Virus record (IMG/VR): IMGVR_UViG_3300042402_002010
Location: 1-38,004 of that record
DNA: 38,004 bases
Origin: a virus
Direction: 5' to 3' (one strand)
A program made the position numbers and the translations under genes. How positions within the stretch are numbered: position 1 is the stretch's first letter; every line of letters starts with the position of its first letter. The notes under the pieces are model-generated. The model did not search any database, was not told where the DNA came from, and saw only the letters and a list, made by a program, of their open reading frames with translations. Shown in pieces: positions 21,696-29,364 of this stretch.

Positions 21696-22048
21696 TGGAC
21701 GATTGGGGAATCGAACCCCGTCCAGTGTAAATGCCTATATAAACTTCTACATTGTTAGTTACTTGTTATCACACAAATAACAAAGCTATCAGAATTATCT
21801 GAGTCAGATTGAGTACAATCATCATTCCCATTTATGTCTGGTAGAACTACCATATCCGATTATCGGAGTCATCATGATTTGGTAATAAGGCTCATGCCGC
21901 CCCACTCATTACCTAATTAATTAGGCAGCGAGAGCGAGAGTTGAAACTTCGCCAATTAACATTTTAAATCGACTTTTATACTGGCCCGTCGATCAACCAG
22001 TCAATGCAATTTATATTTCTTTTTACCTGTCGATACCAGGAATCGCCC
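21696..22048 (-). ncRNA. ssrA: tmRNA (ssrA)
   Basis: 353 nt. The 5' end has GGGCGATTCCTGGTATCGACAGG, close to the consensus tmRNA 5' domain. The 3' end has a T arm (GGGG-TTCGATT-CCCC) and ATCGTCC-A pairing with GGGCGAT (one G-U). The tag frame ends GEVSTLALAA followed by TAA at 21923-21921; the exact resume codon is not certain. CCA is not encoded. Function: release of stalled ribosomes and degradation tagging. It sits in an operon with the PD-(D/E)XK and endonuclease VII genes. Confidence 0.93.
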
Positions 22049-22049
22049 G

Positions 22050-22232
22050 TTATTTAGTATACCCCCAAACTTTTGGTTTGATGTGAATTTCTGGTTGTCT
22101 TTCTATAATAATCCTGGCTGGCTTGTTTGCCAACTTTTTAAGCTTTTGTATCTCAATGTTCAAAAGAATATTAAATCCTAGTGAAGTTAGAAATAACCCT
22201 GCAAAAATGGCTGTTAGAGGTTGTAATCTCAT
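22050..22232 (-). CDS. Small membrane-anchored peptide
   Basis: 60 residues from the ATG at 22232 with AAAGGGAA in front; a longer frame would start in the tRNA. Residues 6-26 are hydrophobic (LTAIFAGLFLTSLGFNILL), the rest basic. It lies between a tRNA and the tmRNA, which is unusual for a protein gene. Unknown function. Confidence 0.6.
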   Translation of the reverse strand: MRLQPLTAIFAGLFLTSLGFNILLNIEIQKLKKLANKPARIIIERQPEIHIKPKVWGYTK

Positions 22233-22256
22233 GATAATTCCCTTTACCGTATTAAA

Positions 22257-22336
22257 TACTCCTGCTTGGAATCGAACCAAGTCCCCTTTCGGATTACCTT
22301 ATAAGAGTAACTGCCGGGAACCACCGGCACAGGAGC
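22257..22336 (-). tRNA. tRNA, anticodon UAU (Ile), with 12-nt variable region
   Basis: Acceptor GCTCCTG/CAGGAGT (one G-U), D stem CCGG/CCGG, anticodon stem TTACT/GGTAA (a T-G at the loop end), loop CTTATAA, variable region TCCGAAAGGGGA and T arm CTTGG-TTCGATT-CCAAG. Loop position gives UAU, reading AUA. The large variable region, with a possible 3-bp arm, is not typical of tRNA-Ile. CCA is not encoded. Confidence 0.78.
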
Positions 22337-22344
22337 GTAGTCTT

Positions 22345-22373
22345 ATTGTATACTATCGACCAACCACTGTCAA
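22345..22373 (-). promoter_or_regulatory. sigma70-type promoter for the tRNA/tmRNA operon
   Basis: -35 TTGACA, 17 nt with TCGATAG, -10 TACAAT. The first transcribed feature is the tRNA at 22336. Confidence 0.8.
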
Positions 22374-22378
22374 GACCT

Positions 22379-22534
22379 TTAGGAATTTTGCTGTGACTCT
22401 AGTTTATTTAATCTTTCATTAATTTTATCTAGAGCCAATGCCGCCTCTCCACAAGCCTTACATAAGTCGGAATATAAATATTCCTTTAAATCATGAATCT
22501 GATCTTTTAATTCTTCTATTTCTGTTTTTGGCAT
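22379..22534 (-). CDS. Small helical protein (51 residues)
   Basis: A short frame starts at 22534 and ends at 22379. MPKTEIEELKDQIHDLKEYL then ALALDKINERLNKLESQ is a strong amphipathic coiled coil with a CKAC pair. It follows the upstream stop by 3 nt, supporting a real gene. Function unknown. Confidence 0.55.
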   Translation of the reverse strand: MPKTEIEELKDQIHDLKEYLYSDLCKACGEAALALDKINERLNKLESQQNS

Positions 22535-22537
22535 TAA

Positions 22538-22906
22538 TTATTCCATATTTGATGGCTTTGTGGGGATGTTCGTTTTGTCTTTATTTGCCAACCAAAATAC
22601 CATTTCATTAGAGTCATTATCCCAAGCACATTCTACAAAACCTTTTGAAGCTAGTTTTGCTAGTCCAACACCATACAGCCAATCTCTAATCTCATTAAAT
22701 ACATCATCAAAAATTTGCTCATTGATTAGATAGTTCCCTTCTTCATCAAGACCAAGATTATTTTTTTCGATCATGTTGATGACTTGATCAACAGAGATAA
22801 AATCATCCAAATTTTCACTATAATCTTTTTCAAAAGAAGAGGCAGCACCCTCTCTCATAGCTTTTGCATATCCTTCCAAATCAATGATACTGTAACTTTC
22901 CATCAT
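22538..22906 (-). CDS. Conserved protein, paralogue of 2321-2743
   Basis: 122 residues. The end, KGFVECAWDNDSNEMVFWL, parallels that of the protein at 2321-2743. The N-terminal half differs. The shared C-terminal domain is probably a small fold duplicated within this genome. No catalytic motif. Start is one of two adjacent ATGs. Confidence 0.65.
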   Translation of the reverse strand: MMESYSIIDLEGYAKAMREGAASSFEKDYSENLDDFISVDQVINMIEKNNLGLDEEGNYLINEQIFDDVFNEIRDWLYGVGLAKLASKGFVECAWDNDSNEMVFWLANKDKTNIPTKPSNME

Positions 22907-22920
22907 TTTTCCAATTCCAA

Positions 22921-23202
22921 TTAAAGATATTTTGTAGTACCCTTGCCGCTCTCACTAATTTTACACCGCTCCAACAGATTGTCAATAGTGTTCTGTAAAC
23001 TATACTCTCCCCTACTTAGCCACTTTTTATCCTCATAAAGAGCAGTGGTAATTTGAGGCAGATAGAACTGGATAGCTCGTTCAAATTCTTCTGGAAAATA
23101 AGTTTTCAAAATTCGTTCGACTTGAAATAATGAAGATACAATTTCATCACGGTGATCAACTAAGCTATTAATTTGATCTCTTTGTTCTTGAGTTAAACTC
23201 AT
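22921..23202 (-). CDS. Small helical protein
   Basis: 93 residues, unrecognised; helices with EQRDQINSLVDHRDEIVSSL and LQNTIDNLLERCKI. The stop lies 14 nt before the next gene. Likely coupled to the zinc-ribbon gene upstream. Confidence 0.6.
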   Translation of the reverse strand: MSLTQEQRDQINSLVDHRDEIVSSLFQVERILKTYFPEEFERAIQFYLPQITTALYEDKKWLSRGEYSLQNTIDNLLERCKISESGKGTTKYL

Positions 23203-23203
23203 A

Positions 23204-23608
23204 TTAAGCCTCTACTTTTGGTTTTAGTTTCATAAGCTTGTGCTTAATCTTCCAAACATGAGTCTCTTTGTTTTGAATATCTGGCCCCATATAAATATGA
23301 CAGAAGCCTTGGTGCTTGTCCAGCCCCCATGCTTTAATTCCATGCTGGTCGATCCCCTCGACAACAAAACGACCCCTATAACCCATCGGAATGAACTCAG
23401 CACCCCTCACAAAGTACGGGCCTCCACCAACTCTAATTCTATCTCCCTTAATCAGTTCCTTCCAATTAAAGTCACGAATAATCTTTGTGTTCTTTGCTTC
23501 TTTGCTCTTTGCCTTAAAAACGAACGGAGCATTGCACTTAGGACACATATAAGCTCGCGGGCCTGTGGTAGCTCCACATTTTTCACAAGTTTTTTGACCC
23601 TTACCCAT
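23204..23608 (-). CDS. Zinc-ribbon protein
   Basis: 134 residues. TCEKCGATTGPRAYMCPKC forms a four-cysteine ribbon at 7-25. The remainder has a beta-rich domain (GDRIRVGGGPYFVRG and GYRGRFVVEGID) that could be an SH3/OB-like fold. It may bind nucleic acid; the family is not known to me. SD GGAGAAA before the ATG. It has its own promoter at 23645. Confidence 0.7.
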   Translation of the reverse strand: MGKGQKTCEKCGATTGPRAYMCPKCNAPFVFKAKSKEAKNTKIIRDFNWKELIKGDRIRVGGGPYFVRGAEFIPMGYRGRFVVEGIDQHGIKAWGLDKHQGFCHIYMGPDIQNKETHVWKIKHKLMKLKPKVEA

Positions 23609-23644
23609 TTTCTTTTCTCCTGTGTTTGTTGACGTTACACCCTA

Positions 23645-23672
23645 AGTATATCTCAGTTATCGGCACTGTCAA
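23645..23672 (-). promoter_or_regulatory. sigma70-type promoter
   Basis: -35 TTGACA, 16-nt spacer with CCGATAA, -10 TATACT. Precedes the zinc-ribbon gene. Confidence 0.82.
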
Positions 23673-23720
23673 GAGGGAATCTTTAGAGTGTTCACGAATT
23701 TTTCTTTTTAGTCACTAATT

Positions 23721-24131
23721 TTAGACGACATAACCCTCTTTTTCTGCTTCGCTATCGCAAAGAGTTTTAATCCATGCAGGAATAGGCTCACCACCTTCAT
23801 CATTTTTCCTTTGTTTGCGAAGTTTTCCCTTTTCTCCAGTAACTTCACAAGTAATATAGCTCATACTTTCTGCCATCTCTATTGCTCCTTTAATAAAATC
23901 ATCAGCACCATAAGCATAAGACCTTAATCCTCCAAACTTTTCTTTTATCTGTTGCCAGCAAAATAAGTCTAGAGGTTCATTAAGTTTTTTCTTGCGAACG
24001 AGATGATTATCTACAATATAACATAGCTTTGATAGTATATTAAACCATCCATCCCCACACTCTATCCATGTCAGATTTTTAAACTGATCTGGATATGCTG
24101 AGATTAATTTATCTGTTAGTTCAGGACTCAT
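23721..24131 (-). CDS. Conserved phage/bacterial protein
   Basis: 136 residues. The pattern WIECGDGWFNILSKLCYIVD, QIKEKFGGLRSYAYG and ITCEVTGEKG fits a common small family with a GWF motif and IKEKFGxLR. Function unknown. A CE...G pair could contribute to metal binding. Overlaps the previous gene by 11 nt. Confidence 0.6.
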   Translation of the reverse strand: MSPELTDKLISAYPDQFKNLTWIECGDGWFNILSKLCYIVDNHLVRKKKLNEPLDLFCWQQIKEKFGGLRSYAYGADDFIKGAIEMAESMSYITCEVTGEKGKLRKQRKNDEGGEPIPAWIKTLCDSEAEKEGYVV

Positions 24132-24393
24132 CGTAGTCTACCTTGTGTATAATTCGTGTTCCAAGATGAGCGTTGCTTAACTCTGTACTATCGTTCATAG
24201 ATTCGCTACAAATTCTTTCAAATTCTTTTCGTCCAATCTTTCGACCGTCAAGAATAGTTTCGTCAAGATGTTTTTGAGTCAGTTCTTCTGGCTTATCAAT
24301 CAATACAGTATCATATGCGTGTTCAAGACTCTTAGCCTCAATAACATACTTATGACGAAACAAAGAAACGGTATTAACTTCAAAAAGTGGCAT
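24121..24393 (-). CDS. Hypothetical protein
   Basis: 90 residues. Begins MPLFEVNTVSLFRHKYVIEA and SLEHAYDTVLIDKPEEL, a pattern of small phage proteins with an N-terminal strand-helix unit. Helical C-terminus. SD GGAGATTATA. Unknown. Confidence 0.6.
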   Translation of the reverse strand: MPLFEVNTVSLFRHKYVIEAKSLEHAYDTVLIDKPEELTQKHLDETILDGRKIGRKEFERICSESMNDSTELSNAHLGTRIIHKVDYDES

Positions 24394-24403
24394 TATAATC
24401 TCC

Positions 24404-24625
24404 TTAGTCTATGTTGATATTATATTCAGTAACTAATCTGTGAAATTCTGATCTAATCTTGTCAAGAGCATCACCCGCATCGGTAAAATCATTGCTATAT
24501 TTCTGCCAAGACCGTAGCTGTTGAGAAAAATCCCACAACATTCTTTTAGCATCACTGGCTTGAATAGCAGTATCAAATTCATATTGTTCTTCTGGTAGCT
24601 TAAATTTTAAAGTTGCTATTGGCAT
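24404..24625 (-). CDS. Small helical protein
   Basis: 73 residues, mostly helical: YEFDTAIQASDAKRMLWDFS and DALDKIRSEFHRLVTEYN. Starts 2 nt after the next-upstream stop. Family unknown. Confidence 0.6.
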   Translation of the reverse strand: MPIATLKFKLPEEQYEFDTAIQASDAKRMLWDFSQQLRSWQKYSNDFTDAGDALDKIRSEFHRLVTEYNINID

Positions 24626-24627
24626 AA

Positions 24628-24846
24628 TTACCTAGCTCTCCTGTTGGCTCTATCTAAAATCCTAATAGTTTCTTTAGCGTTCGCTGGACACATTACAAGT
24701 TGTGGTGCTGTTTTATGTCCATAATCCATAAAACCCACGGCTTTATTCTCTACGCTACACTCTTTACAAACAATATTGCGATTAGTTTCAATCAAGAATT
24801 CATATCTCTCAACTCCAACGCAATTTTTGCAATAAATACAATTCAT
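24628..24846 (-). CDS. Zinc-binding small phage protein
   Basis: 72 residues. CIYCKNC at 3-9 and CKEC at 27-30 make a four-cysteine site, followed by GFMDYGHKTAPQLVMCP. The GxxDYxHKTAPxLV pattern is one I associate with small uncharacterised phage proteins. The C-terminus is Arg-rich. SD TTGGAGAC. Possibly nucleic-acid binding. Confidence 0.65.
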   Translation of the reverse strand: MNCIYCKNCVGVERYEFLIETNRNIVCKECSVENKAVGFMDYGHKTAPQLVMCPANAKETIRILDRANRRAR

Positions 24847-24881
24847 CTTGTCTCCAAAAAGAATGGGCTGGCAATGCTTCT

Positions 24882-24909
24882 TTTATACCATAGGTATCGG
24901 AGTTGTCAA
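24882..24909 (-). promoter_or_regulatory. sigma70-type promoter
   Basis: -35 TTGACA, 16 nt with CCGATAC, -10 TATAAA with TGG. Drives the gene at 24846. Confidence 0.8.
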
Positions 24910-24926
24910 CAGGCAGACTTTAGAAA

Positions 24927-25229
24927 CTATTTGTGCTTCTTTTTCTTTTTTATATTTCTATCTAGATGATCTAAATATAGGTCTTGATGAAGCTGTTCGT
25001 GCTTCTGCTTTTCTTTGCGTAATTTTTTATGTTTTTTGTCTTCTACCAGCTTAATTTTAATAGCTTTTGTACCAGAGTATATCATGAAAATAGGAACAAA
25101 TAAAATCATCAAGAGTATAACATACGAAAAATAAAATAGTATTTTACCCAAGTATCCCAAACAAATAATACAGTAATATGAAAACGGAGCTTCTCTCTTA
25201 AAATATTCCATCCATTCTGGCTCAAACAT
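24927..25229 (-). CDS. Membrane protein with charged tail
   Basis: 100 residues from the ATG at 25229, which overlaps the deaminase stop by 8 nt (ATGTTTGA). A longer upstream frame would lie across the deaminase gene and is rejected. Two hydrophobic segments around 15-58 are followed by a strongly basic end (KKHKKLRKEKQKH, DRNIKKKKKHK). Unknown function. Confidence 0.6.
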   Translation of the reverse strand: MFEPEWMEYFKREAPFSYYCIICLGYLGKILFYFSYVILLMILFVPIFMIYSGTKAIKIKLVEDKKHKKLRKEKQKHEQLHQDLYLDHLDRNIKKKKKHK

Positions 25230-25674
25230 AAGATGTCTCTGCCATGCTGTTAATCTTGATAGTTTTGGTAGGACAAACAAAGTTACCGTCATCATCACTA
25301 TAATAAATCTGAGTAAGGCCCACGGCACTCAATAGCTTAGAACAATTAGAGCATGGTCTGCTTCCAAGGATTAATCCCTGTCTGTTAATTCGTAAGACAC
25401 ATATGCTCCAATTAGGATCAATGGAGTTATAGCGATCAAGTAATTTAGAAATAAGATGAGACTCACTATGAACATAAGGATACTCCAAGTATTTGGGGAT
25501 ATTAAATCTTTTTCCTATTCTGAAAGCTTTCGTACTCATCTTGACAGGATTATTCTGAGCAAACTCAATCATTTTAGTGCCGTCAAAAGCGGCACAATAA
25601 TGATAACAACGAACTAGAGGATTGGGTTCCCAATTTTCGTATGCTTTTTTAATAGTCTTATAAATAATTTTCAT
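25222..25674 (-). CDS. Cytidine deaminase-like protein
   Basis: 150 residues. HSESH (69-73) and RPCSNCSKLL (106-115) match the zinc-binding H[AS]E and PCxxC motifs of the cytidine/deoxycytidylate deaminase superfamily, and YYSDDDGNF follows. Ser replaces the usual Ala in HAE, as in some members. The likely reaction is deamination of a cytosine nucleotide or of a base in nucleic acid. The specific substrate cannot be decided. Confidence 0.72.
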   Translation of the reverse strand: MKIIYKTIKKAYENWEPNPLVRCYHYCAAFDGTKMIEFAQNNPVKMSTKAFRIGKRFNIPKYLEYPYVHSESHLISKLLDRYNSIDPNWSICVLRINRQGLILGSRPCSNCSKLLSAVGLTQIYYSDDDGNFVCPTKTIKINSMAETSYV

Positions 25675-25679
25675 TATAT

Positions 25680-25829
25680 TTACTTAGATGCCAACATATA
25701 TAAACCAACATTTGCTCCCGCATATCCAAGGTATGCTATAAACATACCATAATTATTATGTAGATAACCCTGTTCTATTGCTATGTAAAGATATATTATG
25801 CCAGTAATAAGAATAAGGTTAGCTGACAT
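25680..25829 (-). CDS. Small membrane protein (49 residues)
   Basis: A short frame of 49 residues: MSANLILITGIIYLYIAIE then MFIAYLGYAGANVGLYM. Two hydrophobic segments. It starts 1 nt before the stop of the next small gene and ends 5 nt before the deaminase gene. The spacing supports a real gene. Confidence 0.55.
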   Translation of the reverse strand: MSANLILITGIIYLYIAIEQGYLHNNYGMFIAYLGYAGANVGLYMLASK

Positions 25830-25830
25830 T

Positions 25831-25977
25831 TTAGTTCTTCTCTATGGGGATATAGCGAGTACCATCAGCAGCAACCTGCTCCTGACCAATAGTAATCTTC
25901 TTATCTTCCTTTAGCAAGTTAATGATTGCTTGAGTATTAACATTAGGACTAATTGAAATTGCACCGATTTGAGCCAT
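25831..25977 (-). CDS. Small protein (48 residues)
   Basis: A 48-residue frame starts at 25977 with SD AGGAGATAA: MAQIGAISISPNVNTQAIIN then TIGQEQVAADGTRYI. No family recognised. Confidence 0.6.
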   Translation of the reverse strand: MAQIGAISISPNVNTQAIINLLKEDKKITIGQEQVAADGTRYIPIEKN

Positions 25978-25993
25978 AATTATCTCCTTATAT

Positions 25994-26905
25994 TTAAGAA
26001 ACACAGTTTAGTAACGAATCATATTTTGCAAGAGCCAAGTCTTTTGCTTTTAGTTCTAGATCAATATCAAACTCAAGACCATAATTATCAAAAGTATTTT
26101 CTGGATAATCTGCGTGTGCCCTTGGATTATTTCCTTCTCTACTTTCACTATAATGAAAAAGCGGTCTAGTTTGCCAAGTATCCCAACACATATTAATAGC
26201 CTCACGTTCTGTAAGACCATTTGGGTGGCACTTATGATGCAAATAGTCGAAGCAGATTGGAATACGAGTTATCGGATGAAAAATATCTACTAATTCTTTC
26301 ACGCTCCAGCAGTTAAGTTTGTCATCGTTTTCGATTGTGATGCGAGCCTGACAATTATCGTCTAGTTTTTTAAAGTTGCTGTAGAACCTGTGGGCGATTT
26401 CTTCTCTAGTACCATTATTATTATGAATATGGAAATTCATTGGCGATCTACGATCTGCTGGAAGTCCAATTCTGTCAAAGAAACTGCTGTAGAAATTGAG
26501 TTCTGTAATGGTTTTTTCGACAACTTTTTCGTTGAGACTAGCCAGACTGTTAAATTCACTTGGATGAGCAGAAACGCGAACGCTAGTAGAGGAAATAGTT
26601 TCTGAAAGATTGTCAAACGCATCTTGTATTTCGTCATAATTAGGCAAATCTTCAAGGCTTACATTAGCTTCATCGTATGTAATTAGGGGGAAAATATCGC
26701 TACTTACACGATAAACATAGTTATTCTCTGCACAAAATTGAATTGTTTTATTGGTTACTTCCAGATTGTTTTGGATTCTATCACCAAGAATCTCTACTGC
26801 TTCTTCTCGTGGCAAAGAATTGAATCGTTTAAAGGTCATAGTCTGATGACCAAATCCCTGTTCTTTAAGCTTGAGGGATATGCAACATAATCCAAGTTTA
26901 TTCAT
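25994..26905 (-). CDS. uvdE-like: UV damage endonuclease UvdE-like protein
   Basis: 303 residues from the ATG at 26905 (SD CAGGAGAC). The TIM-barrel signatures are YRVSSDIFPLI, VRVSAHPSEFNSL, NFHIHNNNGTREE, RITIENDDK and FDYLHHKCHP, in the order of UvdE proteins with metal-binding His/Glu/Asp. The enzyme nicks DNA 5' to UV photoproducts. A phage copy would repair virion DNA damage on infection. Length matches the family. Confidence 0.9.
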   Translation of the reverse strand: MNKLGLCCISLKLKEQGFGHQTMTFKRFNSLPREEAVEILGDRIQNNLEVTNKTIQFCAENNYVYRVSSDIFPLITYDEANVSLEDLPNYDEIQDAFDNLSETISSTSVRVSAHPSEFNSLASLNEKVVEKTITELNFYSSFFDRIGLPADRRSPMNFHIHNNNGTREEIAHRFYSNFKKLDDNCQARITIENDDKLNCWSVKELVDIFHPITRIPICFDYLHHKCHPNGLTEREAINMCWDTWQTRPLFHYSESREGNNPRAHADYPENTFDNYGLEFDIDLELKAKDLALAKYDSLLNCVS

Positions 26906-26923
26906 AGCGTCTCCTGTGCTGAG

Positions 26924-26952
26924 ATTATATCCTAGTATCGTCAAGTTGTCAA
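26924..26952 (-). promoter_or_regulatory. Promoter of the UvdE-like gene
   Basis: -35 TTGACA, 17 nt with ACGATAC, -10 TATAAT. Perfect consensus. Confidence 0.87.
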
Positions 26953-26966
26953 GCCAGACTTGAGAA

Positions 26967-27599
26967 TTATTCGTATTCAACCAGCAATGCTTGTCGAATA
27001 GGATCGGTAAGATTATATCTATCTAAATAAAAAGATAGTTCAGGATTAAAGGTATTGGGCATATGCTCTAATACTCTTTCTGAGTAAATAGGATTCTTAG
27101 GTCTTTTCCTAAGCTCTCTATTTATATGATAAGACCACAAATAAGCATTAGCTGCCCGGATATATTTGTCGGTATCAAAATCCTCAATAGGACAATTTTT
27201 GACTAATTTAAGAACTCTTTTTTCACAATCGTGTTCAAGTTCTAAAATGTCGTGCAAACTTTGGTCTAGTTCTTGTTCACTAATCTTACAGTCTTTGATA
27301 AAAGAACTATAAACAAATACGGGATAATTAATCCAATCAAACAATACATCATAAGTTAATTGGCTTTTGTCCCATAATTTACGATCATATTTCCATTGAA
27401 GAAAATGACAGTATTCATGAATTAATATCTCAAATCCCATGTGATGTTTTAAGGCCACAACCAATTCCCTATCCCCTTCTTCTGCACCAAACCATCCACC
27501 AAAACCATCTATATTGTCTTTATTATGTAGCATTACAGAGAATCCATGATCAATTAATTCTCTGACAATTTTAATAGTTAAGTTAGATTTGGTTTCCAT
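26967..27599 (-). CDS. HExxH metallopeptidase-like protein
   Basis: 210 residues. EILIHEYCHFLQWK (57-70) has the zinc-binding HExxH motif at 61-65. DILELEHDCEKRV and the rest are helical. It resembles phage and bacterial metalloproteases of the SprT/zincin type. The third zinc ligand may be E107 or H108 in the LELEHD segment. Substrate unknown. Follows the previous stop by 3 nt. Confidence 0.65.
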   Translation of the reverse strand: METKSNLTIKIVRELIDHGFSVMLHNKDNIDGFGGWFGAEEGDRELVVALKHHMGFEILIHEYCHFLQWKYDRKLWDKSQLTYDVLFDWINYPVFVYSSFIKDCKISEQELDQSLHDILELEHDCEKRVLKLVKNCPIEDFDTDKYIRAANAYLWSYHINRELRKRPKNPIYSERVLEHMPNTFNPELSFYLDRYNLTDPIRQALLVEYE

Positions 27600-27602
27600 A
27601 TA

Positions 27603-27791
27603 TCACACTAATTGCCCCTGCTCGTTAACAACAGAATATATCTTCAATACTTTAAGATCTGGCTCAAAATATTCATGAAATTTTTCTATAGCTTGTTCTC
27701 TTGAGGATTCAAAAAAAGAACCATGAAGAATAAGACTTTGACCATCTGAGTCTTGTAATTGTCCAGTTACAATGTATTCTTTTTTTACCAT
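27603..27791 (-). CDS. Small hypothetical protein
   Basis: 62 residues: VTGQLQDSDGQSLILHGSFF then SREQAIEKFHEYFEPD, ending VNEQGQLV. A strand-helix-strand unit, no family. Overlaps the ThyX gene by 7 nt. Confidence 0.6.
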   Translation of the reverse strand: MVKKEYIVTGQLQDSDGQSLILHGSFFESSREQAIEKFHEYFEPDLKVLKIYSVVNEQGQLV

Positions 27792-28417
27792 CCTAAAGCC
27801 TCCGATGTTATAGGAAATTGTTGTTTAAAAATCTCTTTTGCTTCATTAGCAATAGCCATATGTTCTTTTTGAGTACCATTAGCTGATCGTAATTGAATCC
27901 AATGAATAAATGAGCGAATACTACCAGACATATAAAGTCTAGTTGGCGTTGCCAAAGGTAGAACAAATCTAGCACATTCTTTGGCTACTCCATCAGCAAT
28001 CATGCCATCATAAATAGACTTTGCTTTAGCAAAATGTTCTCTAATTTTCATACCCCATTTTGCTCTAATTTCATCAGAAATATCATCAATACTATTTTGA
28101 CGATTCTTATTATCCTGTCTGCGTAATTCAAATAGCGGAATTTCTTCTGCTAACAATGTTGTATCAGCATATCTCTGTGAGAATTCTTGAAATGTAAAAC
28201 TTCTGTGTCTTAGGATTTGTGCAGCTAGTCCTCTGGTGGTATTAATCTCGACCGTTAAGAAAGCTTGTTCAAATATACTCCAATGTTGGTTTTTAATACA
28301 GTAGCCCAACAGCTTTGCATAATCATCACGATCTTGTCCATTAGGATTACTTACTCTGGCACAATACGCCATAAGTTTTTCTGCGTCTGGAGTTACACTA
28401 ATTAGTTTTACACTCAT
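27785..28417 (-). CDS. thyX: Flavin-dependent thymidylate synthase ThyX
   Basis: 210 residues. The ThyX signature RHRSFTFQEFSQRY (70-83; RHRx7S) is intact, and ECARFVLPLATPTRLYMSGSI follows. It converts dUMP to dTMP with FAD, NADPH and methylene-tetrahydrofolate. Typical ThyX length is 210-250. Placed with the repair genes, it fits nucleotide supply for phage DNA. Confidence 0.94.
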   Translation of the reverse strand: MSVKLISVTPDAEKLMAYCARVSNPNGQDRDDYAKLLGYCIKNQHWSIFEQAFLTVEINTTRGLAAQILRHRSFTFQEFSQRYADTTLLAEEIPLFELRRQDNKNRQNSIDDISDEIRAKWGMKIREHFAKAKSIYDGMIADGVAKECARFVLPLATPTRLYMSGSIRSFIHWIQLRSANGTQKEHMAIANEAKEIFKQQFPITSEALGW

Positions 28418-28650
28418 ACTTGATCCTCTGTATATGATATTTCAAACTCTTCTAATGGACAAAGTTCTTCATCCCAAAATCCATTCTTTAGTCCTCTACC
28501 AAGAATATGTCCAGCTTTTAGCCAAACGGCATAGTCATCAACAGCCATTCTCTTTAAAGTTCTTCCCCAATCGCATATTGTAGCATCAAAAACTTCCGTA
28601 CCAGCATCAAACCATTCATCTGTCTTAGAAACAAACTTAATGTATTTCAT
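28414..28650 (-). CDS. Small hypothetical protein
   Basis: 78 residues. FVSKTDEWFDAGTEVFDATI then VWLKAGHILGRGLKNGFWDE and CPLEEFEISY. Strand-rich, unrecognised. Overlaps ThyX by 4 nt. Confidence 0.6.
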   Translation of the reverse strand: MKYIKFVSKTDEWFDAGTEVFDATICDWGRTLKRMAVDDYAVWLKAGHILGRGLKNGFWDEELCPLEEFEISYTEDQV

Positions 28651-28810
28651 TATTGTTCCAATAATTAGTAATCTTATTCCATACTGGAGTAAAGAAGTAT
28701 ACAGCTATAAAACTAACAATACCACTTACGGAGGCATTAATTATACCCCCAAGAGTTAGTGCTGGCACTATTGGTATCATTTGTGTTTCAACTTCTTCTT
28801 TATTTTCCAT
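28637..28810 (-). CDS. Small membrane protein (57 residues)
   Basis: 57 residues. MENKEEVETQMIPIVPAL then GGIINASVSGIVSFIAVYFF give one membrane segment. Overlaps the upstream gene by 11 nt and the downstream gene by 14 nt, which supports translation. Unknown. Confidence 0.55.
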   Translation of the reverse strand: MENKEEVETQMIPIVPALTLGGIINASVSGIVSFIAVYFFTPVWNKITNYWNNNEIH

Positions 28811-29051
28811 AATCACTCACAGTGAATTTGATATCATTCTTTTCTTCTTTAAACTTGACTTGATGCTCAATCCACTTATCTTCTGTCATATGATTAAAAA
28901 TAGCGGTAGCTACTTTACTCACACTTTTGGCTACTCCGCTGGCATCCGGCCCAGCATCTAACTTAGCCCAATAATAAAGACCATCTTCCTTGTCTTTAAT
29001 TACTTCATAACCCTGTGTTTTAGCCCATTTTTTGATTTCGGAGATCATCAT
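28800..29051 (-). CDS. Small hypothetical protein
   Basis: 83 residues. KWAKTQGYEVIKDKEDGLYYW then SKVATAIFNHMTEDKWIEHQ suggest an alpha/beta protein. Two adjacent start codons are possible (29051 or 29048). No family recognised. Confidence 0.6.
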   Translation of the reverse strand: MMISEIKKWAKTQGYEVIKDKEDGLYYWAKLDAGPDASGVAKSVSKVATAIFNHMTEDKWIEHQVKFKEEKNDIKFTVSDYGK

Positions 29052-29052
29052 A

Positions 29053-29364
29053 TTAACAACTCATGTTACCAGACTTGGGTGGTTTGTCAACATACTTTCT
29101 TGTGGTTGGATCATAATTTTCTATAGGTTTATCATAATGTTTCCACGCTTTCTCATGTCTCAAAGCAATGATCTCTTTTTCTTGCTCAAATATTCTTTTC
29201 TTTTGATATTCAATTAGCTTATATAGCTCAATGATATAATCTAAAACAGGCTGTCCTTTATATTGTGACAGGATGATGCTAACCTTAGATAAATTCATAG
29301 GCTCATACTTGAGTGTCATATCGTAATCGTCTGGATTCCAGTTAGGATCATATGCCTCGCTCAT
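29053..29364 (-). CDS. Hypothetical protein with coiled-coil centre
   Basis: 103 residues. Residues 35-75 form a helix (LYKLIEYQKKRIFEQEKEII). The C-terminal region is Pro/Asp-rich. Overlaps the upstream gene by 4 nt. Unknown. Confidence 0.6.
   Translation of the reverse strand: MSEAYDPNWNPDDYDMTLKYEPMNLSKVSIILSQYKGQPVLDYIIELYKLIEYQKKRIFEQEKEIIALRHEKAWKHYDKPIENYDPTTRKYVDKPPKSGNMSC

Noticed and set aside
24927-25328. Longer 133-residue version of the membrane protein
   Set aside because: The extra N-terminus would lie across the deaminase gene in another frame; the ATG at 25229 overlaps its stop and is better.
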